Source of the DNA: Candidatus Hydrogenedentes bacterium UBA2224
Lineage (GTDB): Bacteria > Hydrogenedentota > Hydrogenedentia > Hydrogenedentales > SLHB01
Length of the DNA stretch: 10,751 bases
NCBI GenBank assembly: GCA_002348185.1
Contig: DDYW01000053.1
Coordinates: forward strand, 55,987-66,737
Reading direction: 5' to 3'
In this document: positions 1 through 6,102 of the stretch, piece after piece
How positions within the stretch are numbered: the first letter of the stretch is position 1
Layout: every line of letters begins with the position of its first letter
Position numbers and translations under genes: made by a program
Notes under the pieces: generated by a model
Seen by the model: the letters and a program-made list of their open reading frames with translations, nothing else
Told to the model about the DNA's origin: nothing
Database searches by the model: none

Positions 1-188
1 GGTCCCGACGGCGACGCGAACGCAAACGCGATCAAAAGTCCCATCAGACCGCCGTAGATGGCCCCGCGCCAGGGATTGGCGGTCAGGGGGCAGCCGCCGG
101 TCTCACACGACCGCGTGCTTCCCATGACGGCGCCCAGTCCCGCGCCCAAAGCCACGCCCAGGCCAATTCGCAGTATCGGTACTACCAT
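1..188 (-). CDS. DUF6132-like small membrane protein (3' end outside window)
   Basis: The start is the ATG at 188-186, preceded by a strong AAGGAG (202-197) with 8 nt spacing. The 62 visible codons begin MVVPILRIGLGVALGAGLGA, a glycine-rich first membrane helix (about residues 3-23). A short loop follows with two cysteines, C28 and C33, in the pattern CETGGCPLTANPWRGAIYG, and then a second hydrophobic segment (about 43-59). The C-x4-C-P-(L/I)-T-(A/S)-N-P-W/Y loop between two helices is what I recall as typical of DUF6132 proteins, which have no established function. The cysteine pair suggests thiol redox or metal/sulfur handling, but that is inference. The gene runs off the left edge. It is on the same strand as the M16 gene but 382 nt downstream of it, so it probably has its own promoter. 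Confidence 0.8.
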   Translation of the reverse strand, partial: MVVPILRIGLGVALGAGLGAVMGSTRSCETGGCPLTANPWRGAIYGGLMGLLIAFAFASPSG

Positions 189-570
189 CTTCTTAACTCC
201 TTATCCGGAACCGCCTCGTGTTGTCCGGTTGCCGTCTGACCAACCATATAGGAATGCCCGGGAGCGGGGATTTATTTCCGGTCGGCCTGCGGCCCGTGAT
301 TTTGACTACAATCTGATGTCAACGACTACGGATTTGCGAATGGACCCATGCCCGTTGGGCAGCTTCCGTCGCCGCTGCCTCCTCTTTTTTGCGCGTATGT
401 GGAGTGTAGAGCAACTTCGGGGCCAACTTGACCTCAAGGGGCTGTCTTTGACTAAGCTTTTGTCTAATCATGACTTAGCAGGATATCGCGGAGGGTGGTA
501 GACTCGCCTATTCGGCGGCAAGTATCGGTAAAGCAACGTTACAGAGCGTTGCGTATCGTTGCGCAACATT
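189..570. other. Intergenic gap, no convincing gene
   Basis: This 382-nt stretch separates the M16 stop from the DUF6132-like start. It is clearly less GC-rich than its neighbours and no frame gives a recognisable protein. The plus-strand frame crossing it is only an antisense continuation of the DUF6132-like gene. It contains the Shine-Dalgarno of the small membrane gene (197-202), a perfect 10-bp palindrome GTTGCGCAAC (558-567), and the hairpin listed separately. A promoter for the membrane gene should lie here. The best -10-like string on the minus strand is TATATG, around 244-249, without a good -35 partner, so I do not call it. Confidence 0.6.
533..552 (-). terminator. Possible weak terminator hairpin after the M16 gene
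   Basis: On the minus strand, 18 nt after the M16 stop codon, GCAACG and CGTTGC form a 6-bp stem around an 8-nt loop, followed by TTTACC. The T-run is short and the stem small, so this is at best a weak intrinsic terminator. The adjacent palindrome at 558-567 contains the same GTTGC/GCAAC words and could form a competing fold. Confidence 0.3.
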
Positions 571-3378
571 CTATCTGGCCGGTGTAACGGTTCCGAAGGC
601 CTGAAGGTCTGCTCCAATGGTCTCCGAATCGCCCACGACCACGATGGTAAGGCGGGAGGAGTCAACATGTTCCCGGGCGACGCGCTGGATGTCTTCCGGG
701 GTCGTCGCCGCATAGGCCGTGTACGCGCGGGACAGGTAGTCGGGGGGCAGGCCCATGAATTTGAGGTACCACAGCCAGTTGATGGCGTCGGCAAACGTCT
801 CCAGATCGAGAATGGCGCGTCCGGAGAGGTGTGACGTGGCCCGCTGAAGCTCCTCGGGGGACGGGGGAACCGTGCGCATGCTTTCGAGCACGTCCAGCAT
901 GGACGCCAGGGCAGGACGGGTCTGCTCCGTCTGCGTTGAAACGCTGCTGGCAAAGTATCCCCCGTGCTTGAGAAAGGTGAATCCGCCGTAGGCGCCGTAG
1001 GTGCGGCCCTGTGTTCCGCGCAAGGTCATGTTGAGCCGGCTGCCGAACGCCCCGCCGTAGATCTCGCTGAACACCTGCGCCGCGAAGTAATCGGGGTGGT
1101 CCGGGGCGAGGGCAAGCTGCCCGATGCGGATCTGGCTCTGCACGGCGCCCGGAACGTGGGCGAGGTACACGCGGGTGGCTTGCGGGGGCGGCGCATCGGG
1201 CGGGGGCGCATTCCGTCCGGCGGAGGACGCGGTCCAGGCGCCGAAGGCCTGTTCCGCCCACTGGAACGCGGTCTCGGGCTCGACGTCGCCGCCGAGGTAC
1301 AGGACGGCGGCGTCCGGGCGCGCGATCGTCCGCCACCACCGTGTCAAATCGCTGCGATCGAGCTTGCGGATGTCGCTCGGGCCGCCGGTGGCGGGTTGGG
1401 CGTATGGATGGGCCTGGTAGAGCCGGCGGCGCAACTCGATGTCGGCGCGATAGGCCGGATCGCTGCGGGCATAGCGGAGCATCACACGCTCCTGGCGCTT
1501 GAGCTGGCGCAGTTCCTTGCGCGGGAACGCCGGGGAGGTCACCAGCTCGGCGAGCAGGCCAAGGCAGTCCGGGCCGGTCTCGGTGAGTCCGCTGACCGCG
1601 AGCATGGCGGCGTCCATCACGGCCACCTCCTGCACCATCAACGCATGCTGTTCGATGAATCGGGCAAGTTCCGCGGCGGAGCGCGATTCGGTTCCTTTTC
1701 TCAGCATCCCCAGGGCCAGATTCGTCGCGCCCGGGCGGGTCTCGGCCCAGGGCCCTTCCGTGAAACCCATCGCGGCAAGAAACAGCGGCGACTCGCGGTC
1801 GGGAGTCACCACCACGCTCAGGCCGTTCGCAAGGACGCGTTCCTGAGCGTGCACGGTGGGGATATCCGGTGTGGCGTCATTGAGAGGCGGAACGGCAGGA
1901 AACTCGGCGGGACGTTTCCACGCGTCTTTGCACCCGGGGATTTCGGGGAAGGGCGACGGCGCCAGAGCGGCGTCCGTGCCGGGCTCGTAGTGAAACTGCC
2001 GGTCGGGCAGGACCCGGACCCGGGTGCGCCGTTCGGCGACGAGGTACATGGAAGCGACGCGGCGCAGATCCTCGGCGGTGATGGCATCGACGACGGCTGC
2101 TTCGCGGTTTACCCACGCGGGGTCGCCGTGAAGGATGGCCGCCTCGCCCAACTTCCACGCGCGCTGTTCCACGGAGAGGCATCCCGAGACGGCCGCGCGC
2201 CGGAACTGGCATTTCACCTTCGTCAGCTCGTCGTCCGTCGGGCCGTTCTCCTGAAATTCGGCGATGTGGCGGTCGAAGGCGCGGAACACCGCGTCGCCGG
2301 GCCGGCCCAGGGGGCTGAGTTTGCCGAGATAGTACCGCACGGGGTGCAGCGCGCCGACGAACCCCGCGACGCCGTCGTGTTCCAGGCAGAAGTCTTGAGT
2401 CAGGAGCAGGACGCACAGACCGCGGTCGCGCACGAGGTCGCGATGTATCCGGCTGTCTTCGCCCTGGGCCAGGATCCACAAGACCATCCGCAAAGGAATC
2501 GCATCGGGATGGCGAGCGGGGACGCCGCGGTAGATGCAGCCCGCGAGCGGCACGGGGCCGAGGCGCTCAGGAAGGAGCAAGTCCCGCTCGCCGGTTTGAG
2601 GGGGTTCGCTGGCGTTGGCCCGGGGCGGCTCCGGCCCCCGGGGGATCCATCCGAAATGCTGCCGGGCCGCCTCGAGCGCGGCCTCATGCGTCACGGCTCC
2701 GGCAATCACGAGCGTGGCGTTGTTGGGCACATAATAGGTGTCCCAGAACCGGCGAGCGTCGCCGGGGGCCGTTGCGCGCAGGTGGGCGAGTGTGCCGATG
2801 GGCAGCCAGCGGTACGGGTGGTGCGGGAACAGCGCGGCCATGACGCGCTCGGGAAGCGTGCCGTAGGGCGCGTTGAGATTGGCGGTGCGGCGCTCCTCCT
2901 CGACGACGCTGCGCTCGGTCTCGAACGCGTCGTCGCGGATGTCCAGAAACGCCATGCGCTCGGCTTCGAGCCAGAGGGCGAGGCCGAGCTGCGTCGCGGG
3001 GACGGTGTTGACGTACGCGGTGTGGTCGAAATAGGTGTAGGCGTTGTTTTCGCCGCCCGTGGCATGGATAAGGTCGCCGTGCTGGTAATCGCCGACGGCC
3101 GCGCTGCCCCGGAACATGAGATGCTCGACGAGGTGGGCCAGACCCTGGCGCGTTTCCGGTTCGTCTTTCGAGCCCACGTGGTACCACACCTGAACGGAGA
3201 CCAGCGGGTTCGAGAAATCCTCGTGGGTGACGACGGCCAGGCCGTTCTCCAGACGCGCCTGGGCGAGGTTCCAGACCCGGTCTTCCAGCGCGGCGGCTCG
3301 GTCCGCGGCCAGGCACGCCAGCGCGGTCATGCCCGTCACGAAGATGGTTTTCCACACGGGTTTCATCATGCGGTTCAT
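571..3378 (-). CDS. Secreted two-domain M16 (pitrilysin/insulinase-type) zinc metallopeptidase
   Basis: The 935-aa protein has the two-repeat layout of bacterial M16 peptidases of about 900 residues. A Sec signal peptide occupies about residues 1-30 (hydrophobic stretch 11-25, AAA at 28-30). The N-terminal domain holds the inverted zinc motif HLVEH at 82-86. The expected third ligand is a Glu in EEERR (160-162), about 76 residues later, as in the family. GGENNAYTYFDHT (108-120) is the usual strand next to the active site. The second domain starts near 515 (RVLANGLSVVVTPD). It has no HxxEH at the equivalent place, as usual for the non-catalytic half, but keeps the late GSRLNMTLRGTQGRTYGAYG region, where family members carry the Arg/Tyr pair that holds the substrate C-terminus. 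By family it degrades unfolded peptides, probably in the periplasm. The start at 3378 is followed by Met at 3369 and 3366. The last would give a tidier signal peptide. Confidence 0.93.
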   Translation of the reverse strand: MNRMMKPVWKTIFVTGMTALACLAADRAAALEDRVWNLAQARLENGLAVVTHEDFSNPLVSVQVWYHVGSKDEPETRQGLAHLVEHLMFRGSAAVGDYQHGDLIHATGGENNAYTYFDHTAYVNTVPATQLGLALWLEAERMAFLDIRDDAFETERSVVEEERRTANLNAPYGTLPERVMAALFPHHPYRWLPIGTLAHLRATAPGDARRFWDTYYVPNNATLVIAGAVTHEAALEAARQHFGWIPRGPEPPRANASEPPQTGERDLLLPERLGPVPLAGCIYRGVPARHPDAIPLRMVLWILAQGEDSRIHRDLVRDRGLCVLLLTQDFCLEHDGVAGFVGALHPVRYYLGKLSPLGRPGDAVFRAFDRHIAEFQENGPTDDELTKVKCQFRRAAVSGCLSVEQRAWKLGEAAILHGDPAWVNREAAVVDAITAEDLRRVASMYLVAERRTRVRVLPDRQFHYEPGTDAALAPSPFPEIPGCKDAWKRPAEFPAVPPLNDATPDIPTVHAQERVLANGLSVVVTPDRESPLFLAAMGFTEGPWAETRPGATNLALGMLRKGTESRSAAELARFIEQHALMVQEVAVMDAAMLAVSGLTETGPDCLGLLAELVTSPAFPRKELRQLKRQERVMLRYARSDPAYRADIELRRRLYQAHPYAQPATGGPSDIRKLDRSDLTRWWRTIARPDAAVLYLGGDVEPETAFQWAEQAFGAWTASSAGRNAPPPDAPPPQATRVYLAHVPGAVQSQIRIGQLALAPDHPDYFAAQVFSEIYGGAFGSRLNMTLRGTQGRTYGAYGGFTFLKHGGYFASSVSTQTEQTRPALASMLDVLESMRTVPPSPEELQRATSHLSGRAILDLETFADAINWLWYLKFMGLPPDYLSRAYTAYAATTPEDIQRVAREHVDSSRLTIVVVGDSETIGADLQAFGTVTPAR

Positions 3379-3383
3379 GCGGT

Positions 3384-3422
3384 CCGGCGCTCTCTGCGCC
3401 GGGTGGCCGTCCTCCTGCCTCC
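3384..3422 (-). promoter_or_regulatory. Tandem Shine-Dalgarno plus hairpin in front of the M16 start
   Basis: In the 51-nt HAD-M16 gap the minus strand carries two GGAGG motifs (3422-3418 and 3415-3411). A 7-bp perfect stem CCGGCGC/GCGCCGG (3402-3396 with 3390-3384, loop AGAGA) follows and ends 5 nt before the ATG. No purine-rich motif lies between hairpin and start codon, and there is no in-frame alternative start near the GGAGG motifs. If the hairpin folds, the nearer GGAGG is brought to about 13 unpaired nt from the ATG. This may be a ribosome-site bridging structure or simple occlusion. The structural reading is inference. Confidence 0.5.
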
Positions 3423-3429
3423 TGCCATG

Positions 3430-4083
3430 CTACGGCGCGGAGCAGTAGTCGTTGGCGGAAAATGCGGCCAGGTCGTCAAGCACCCAATCGGCCAGGGACA
3501 CGTCCTGACGGGGCCGGCCGGGCCGCGACAACGCGACGCAATGCATGCCGGCGGCTTTTGCGGCCTGGACGCCGACCCGGGAATCCTCGAACACCAGGCA
3601 CCGCGCGGGCGCGATCTCGAGGCGTTCGGCCGCCATTAGAAAGCACGTGGGGTCGGGTTTTCCGGGTGAATAATCGTCCGCGCCGAGAAAGAAGCGGATA
3701 TCCTGCCGGATGCCCATGATGTCGATGCCGTCGTTGACGCCGGCGGTGTTTGAGCCCGACACGATGCACACGGGAAAGTCCCGGGCCAGTGTTCGGAGAA
3801 GGTCCACGGAGCTGTGGATGCGGATGTCGCGCGTGTGGCGCAATCCGGCGAAGATGGGATCCACCACCGAGACAAACTGCTGGTATCCCAGGCCAAACCC
3901 CGGGAAGCGCCGGCGGATGTCCTCGTAGATGTCGCGCCAGGATACGCCGTACACGATGTCGACGGCTTCCTCGTGCGACACGGGGAATCCAAAATCGACC
4001 AGGCACTTCTTGACCGCCTCGACCCAGAGGATCTCTGAGTCCAGCAACGTTCCGTCCATATCAAAGATGTAGGCGTCAATCAT
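3430..4083 (-). CDS. HAD superfamily hydrolase, beta-phosphoglucomutase-like (subfamily IA)
   Basis: With the ATG at 4083 the product is 217 aa and begins MIDAYIFDMDGTLLDSE, which puts motif I in the normal place (nucleophile D8, acid/base D10). An upstream in-frame start at 4197 would add 38 arginine-rich residues unlike the family, so I reject it. Motif II is the serine of VSGSN (S109), motif III the lysine of GKPDP (K142), and motif IV the acidic pair E166-D167 in VFEDSRVGVQAAKAAGM. An alpha-helical cap sits between motifs I and II (about 17-85). Proteins of this type are phosphatases or phosphomutases on sugar phosphates or small phosphoesters, and the substrate cannot be told from sequence. 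All four catalytic motifs are intact. The gene is 51 nt upstream of M16 on the same strand, so co-transcription is likely. Confidence 0.92.
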   Translation of the reverse strand: MIDAYIFDMDGTLLDSEILWVEAVKKCLVDFGFPVSHEEAVDIVYGVSWRDIYEDIRRRFPGFGLGYQQFVSVVDPIFAGLRHTRDIRIHSSVDLLRTLARDFPVCIVSGSNTAGVNDGIDIMGIRQDIRFFLGADDYSPGKPDPTCFLMAAERLEIAPARCLVFEDSRVGVQAAKAAGMHCVALSRPGRPRQDVSLADWVLDDLAAFSANDYCSAP

Positions 4084-4126
4084 CGGGGGAAATGGTCCTT
4101 GCTGATGCCGTATTTCGCCGGCGGCC

Positions 4127-4155
4127 ATGATAAAGAACGCGCCGGACCGGCGCAA
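4127..4155 (-). promoter_or_regulatory. Candidate promoter for the HAD-M16 operon
   Basis: On the minus strand TTGCGC (4155-4150) and TATCAT (4132-4127) are separated by 17 nt. The -10 matches the sigma70 consensus at 5 of 6 positions, the -35 at only 3. Transcription would start about 37 nt before the HAD ATG. This also argues against the longer HAD reading frame, which would begin inside or upstream of this promoter. Confidence 0.35.
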
Positions 4156-4184
4156 GGCACGGCGGCGCGCCCGAATCGCCGGGT

Positions 4185-4442
4185 AAGCACGATGCACATG
4201 CGATTGCCGCGGCCGGGGAGCCCGAGGAACGAGCTGTGTGTGGACTTGGTGGACAGTATGGACGGTATGGACTTGCCGGTCTGAACGATTTTGAAGGGGT
4301 CGAACAAGAGCGCGCCGGGTTCATGGGATTCGCCCGCGGTCTCGACCCCATCTGTGTCGTTGGGGCCGGCACGTCCATATCGTCCATACCGTCCATACCG
4401 TCCATAGGGTCCATAGGGTCCACCACGCCCCCGCCGGTTGCC
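4185..4442 (+). repeat. Hairpin repeat element, copy 1 (9-bp-unit arms around a 100-bp core)
   Basis: Outer flank A covers 4185-4233. The left arm has four TGGAC units exactly 9 bp apart (4241, 4250, 4259, 4268). The core is 4273-4372. The right arm has six GTCCA units 9 bp apart (4373 to 4418). Inner flank B ends in CGCCGGTTGCC at 4442. The arms are complementary, with an exact 16-bp match 4257-4272 against 4382-4397. The core ends also pair: GCCGG with CCGGC, then AACGA with TCGTT. An inner stem GGGGTCGA (4296-4303) with TCGACCCC (4342-4349) is perfect. The whole could fold as one long hairpin in RNA or as a cruciform. Copy 2 lies at 5730-5995. No transposase is present, so the repeat would have to move in trans. 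Confidence 0.85.
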
Positions 4443-4493
4443 CCGGGACGATACCGGCCCGGGCGTACCGGGGGACTTTCCCGTTTCCTGAAT

Positions 4494-4523
4494 TTGCCCC
4501 GGCGCCCTCGGGTTGCCTACGAT
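4494..4523 (+). promoter_or_regulatory. Weak promoter candidate for the glycosyltransferase
   Basis: TTGCCC (4494-4499) and TACGAT (4518-4523) are spaced 18 nt apart, each matching sigma70 consensus at 4 of 6. It lies between repeat copy 1 and the GTG start, giving a leader of about 35 nt. It is a by-eye match only; the real promoter could lie inside the repeat. Confidence 0.25.
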
Positions 4524-4563
4524 GCACGCGCGCCGGTCATTCGCCTGGTATGTGGGGAATTGA

Positions 4564-5694
4564 GTGAAGATTTTGATTTGCACAGCCGATTACCCGCCGG
4601 TTGACGGGGACATGAGCACGGTGAGCGTGCGCCTTGCACGTGGATTGGCCGCGCTGGGCCACGGCGTCACCATGGTGGTGCCCCATTTCCCGGACGTGGA
4701 ACAGTCGGAGGCCGCTGAAACCGTGGAGGTGCTTCGATACCGCGGGTACCGATGGGGATGGCTTTGTCTGTTGCCGATGCTGTTCAGGTCGTGGGGGGCT
4801 GCGCGCGGGTGCGATGCGGTGCTGGCGCTCAACGTGGGCTGTGGGGGAGTCTTCGGCATGCTCCTGCGGGCCGCGCGCGGCACGCCGTACGTGGTGGTTG
4901 CCCGTGAATATGACGGCATGAAATCCCGGAGCATACCCGGTCTCGGAGGGCTGCTGCGCCGCGTCTACGCCCACGCGAAGGCGGTCATCGCCATCAACAA
5001 TTTCACCCGAGGGCATCTCATCGATTTCGGCGAAGACGCGGACCGGATTGACGTGGTGTGGCCCGGGGCGGACCCCGAAATACGCGTCGACCAGGCGCTT
5101 GTTGATGCCACGCGGCACGACTATGTGCTGGACGGCAGCCGCGTAATCCTGTCCGTGGGCCGCCTGATTCCCCGCAATAACCACGTGGCGCTGGTGCGCG
5201 CGCTGCCCGGAGTTCTCGAACGCGCGCCCAACACCGTTCTGTTGATTGCGGGACGTGGGCCCTGCATGGGGACACTCTGCCAGGAAGCCCGCCGTCTGGG
5301 CGTACGCAACCAGCTCGTCCTGCCGGGGAAAGTCGGCGACGCCCGCCTTGCTGCGCTGTATGCGGCATGCGATGTGTTTGCGCTGCCGGCCGGCGTGGGC
5401 GAAGGGGAGCAGGCGGACGGATTGGGCCTGGCAATCAGCGAGGCGCACGCGCATGCCAAACCGGTGGTCGCGGCGAATCCGGGCGGGGCGCCCGAGCTGG
5501 TCATCGACGGTGAAACGGGCATTCTGCTCGAGACGGACGATCCCGGTGCGATCGTGGCGGCGCTCCTGCGCATTCTCGAAGACCCTGGTCTGGCCGCGCG
5601 CCTGGGCCGGAATGGGCGGAAACGCGTCGAAGGGGCATTGAACGGGGCTGCATTCGCCCAACGGGTTGCGGCGCTTCTCGAGCGTCCGGAATGA
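4564..5694 (+). CDS. Glycosyltransferase family 4 (GT-B fold)
   Basis: This 376-aa protein starts at a GTG (4564) behind GGGGA (4554-4558) with about 5 nt spacing. It has the two Rossmann halves of GT4 enzymes, with no membrane helix. The acceptor half begins KILICTADYPPVDGDMSTV and continues LARGLAALGHGVTMVVP (24-40). The donor half begins at ILSVGRLIPRNNHVALVRAL (195-214). It continues through LLIAGRGP (226-233), the blade ALYAACDVFALPA, and DGLGLAISEAHAHAKPVVAANPGG (285-308). The usual E-x7-E is D285-x7-E293 here, a conservative change in the first acidic residue. By family it moves a sugar from a nucleotide-sugar to a lipid or glycan at the inner membrane face. Donor and acceptor are unknown. 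No other cell-envelope gene adjoins it; instead it sits alone between the two repeat copies, 121 nt from copy 1 and 35 nt from copy 2. Confidence 0.93.
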   Translation: MKILICTADYPPVDGDMSTVSVRLARGLAALGHGVTMVVPHFPDVEQSEAAETVEVLRYRGYRWGWLCLLPMLFRSWGAARGCDAVLALNVGCGGVFGMLLRAARGTPYVVVAREYDGMKSRSIPGLGGLLRRVYAHAKAVIAINNFTRGHLIDFGEDADRIDVVWPGADPEIRVDQALVDATRHDYVLDGSRVILSVGRLIPRNNHVALVRALPGVLERAPNTVLLIAGRGPCMGTLCQEARRLGVRNQLVLPGKVGDARLAALYAACDVFALPAGVGEGEQADGLGLAISEAHAHAKPVVAANPGGAPELVIDGETGILLETDDPGAIVAALLRILEDPGLAARLGRNGRKRVEGALNGAAFAQRVAALLERPE

Positions 5695-5729
5695 ACGCTC
5701 CCCGCTCGGACGAGGAGCTCGCAGGGGCA

Positions 5730-5995
5730 GGCAACCGGCGGCGGCGTGGTGGACCCTATGGACGAGATGGACGGTATGGACGAGATGGACGTGCCGGACT
5801 GAACGATTGCGAAGGGTTCGAACAAGAGCGCCAGGTTCATGGGAACAGTCCGCGGCCTCAACCCGCTGCGGTGTCGCTGGGGCAGGGTCGTCCATACCGT
5901 CCGCATGGTCCATATTGTCCACCAGGTCCATAGGGTCCATAGGGATCTTGTTCCTCGGGCCGCGTGTCCGCGGCACGCGCATCTACATCTTGCTT
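5730..5995 (+). repeat. Hairpin repeat element, copy 2
   Basis: Inner flank B (5730-5754) begins GGCAACCGGCGG. Five TGGAC units follow 9 bp apart (5750 to 5786), then the core 5791-5889. Six GTCCA-type units follow (5890 to 5935, the second reading GTCCG), and outer flank A is at 5947-5995. Compared by hand with copy 1, the core is roughly 75-80% identical and in the same direction. Flank A matches the reverse complement of copy 1 flank A at 38 of 49 positions. Flank B matches the reverse complement of copy 1 flank B at 24 of 25. The distance from GAGGAAC to the first 9-bp unit is 10 nt in both copies. The arms share an exact 14-bp complement (5750-5763 with 5926-5939). It starts 35 nt after the glycosyltransferase stop and could act as its terminator. 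Confidence 0.85.
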
Positions 5996-6020
5996 GTTCT
6001 GATCGGTGCTGGGGGAACGC

Positions 6021-6050
6021 TTGATCTCGGTGGGGGCGAATGCGTATAAG
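6021..6050 (+). promoter_or_regulatory. Probable sigma70-type promoter of the HisG-like gene
   Basis: TTGATC (6021-6026) and TATAAG (6045-6050) are separated by 18 nt. The -10 matches consensus at 5 of 6 and the -35 at 4 of 6. Initiation would be near 6057, giving a 45-nt leader that ends with GAGG (6093-6096) 6 nt before the ATG. It lies just outside flank A of repeat copy 2. Confidence 0.55.
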
Positions 6051-6102
6051 ATGATCTTCTTGACGGACCACACCGGAAGCATCAACAGGACAGAGGCGCG
6101 CC

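Larger units (their letters stand above)
4084..4563. other. Divergent intergenic region between HAD and glycosyltransferase
   Basis: This 480-nt gap separates two divergent genes. It holds, in order, the candidate HAD promoter, repeat copy 1 (4185-4442), and a 121-nt stretch before the glycosyltransferase with a weak promoter candidate. Several reading frames stay open here only because the 9-bp repeat units lack stop codons. I see no real gene in it. Confidence 0.6.

Noticed and set aside
58..501. 147-codon plus-strand frame
   Set aside because: It overlaps the DUF6132-like gene in antisense and continues into the intergenic gap; sequence has no recognisable features.
964..3639. 891-codon open frame on the plus strand
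   Set aside because: It is antisense to the well-supported M16 gene and its product is low-complexity Gly/Arg/Ala/Val-rich without family features. GC-rich genes commonly leave such open antisense frames.
4044..4063. TATGGACGG-like word inside the HAD gene
   Set aside because: It encodes the F-D-M-D-G-T catalytic motif; similarity to the repeat unit is coincidence of codons.
4084..4197. Longer HAD start at 4197 adding 38 residues
   Set aside because: The extension is Arg-rich, would displace motif I from the N-terminus, and covers the candidate promoter. The ATG at 4083 gives the normal family start.
4241..4425. CRISPR-like regular spacing in the repeat arms
   Set aside because: Units are 9 bp with 4 variable bases, far below CRISPR repeat and spacer lengths, and occur as complementary arms. 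No cas gene is present.
5680..5700. GAGCGT/ACGCTC hairpin at the end of the glycosyltransferase
   Set aside because: The 6-bp stem overlaps the stop codon and has no T-run; repeat copy 2 downstream is a better structural end.
4537..5982. 481-codon minus-strand frame with VHTVHLVH repeats
   Set aside because: It is antisense of the glycosyltransferase joined to translated 9-bp repeat units; no domain and no start context.
4185..5995. Composite transposon with IS ends
   Set aside because: No transposase, no recognised IS terminal sequence, and I could not find a clear target-site duplication outside the flanks. Kept only as an undescribed repeat-bounded unit.
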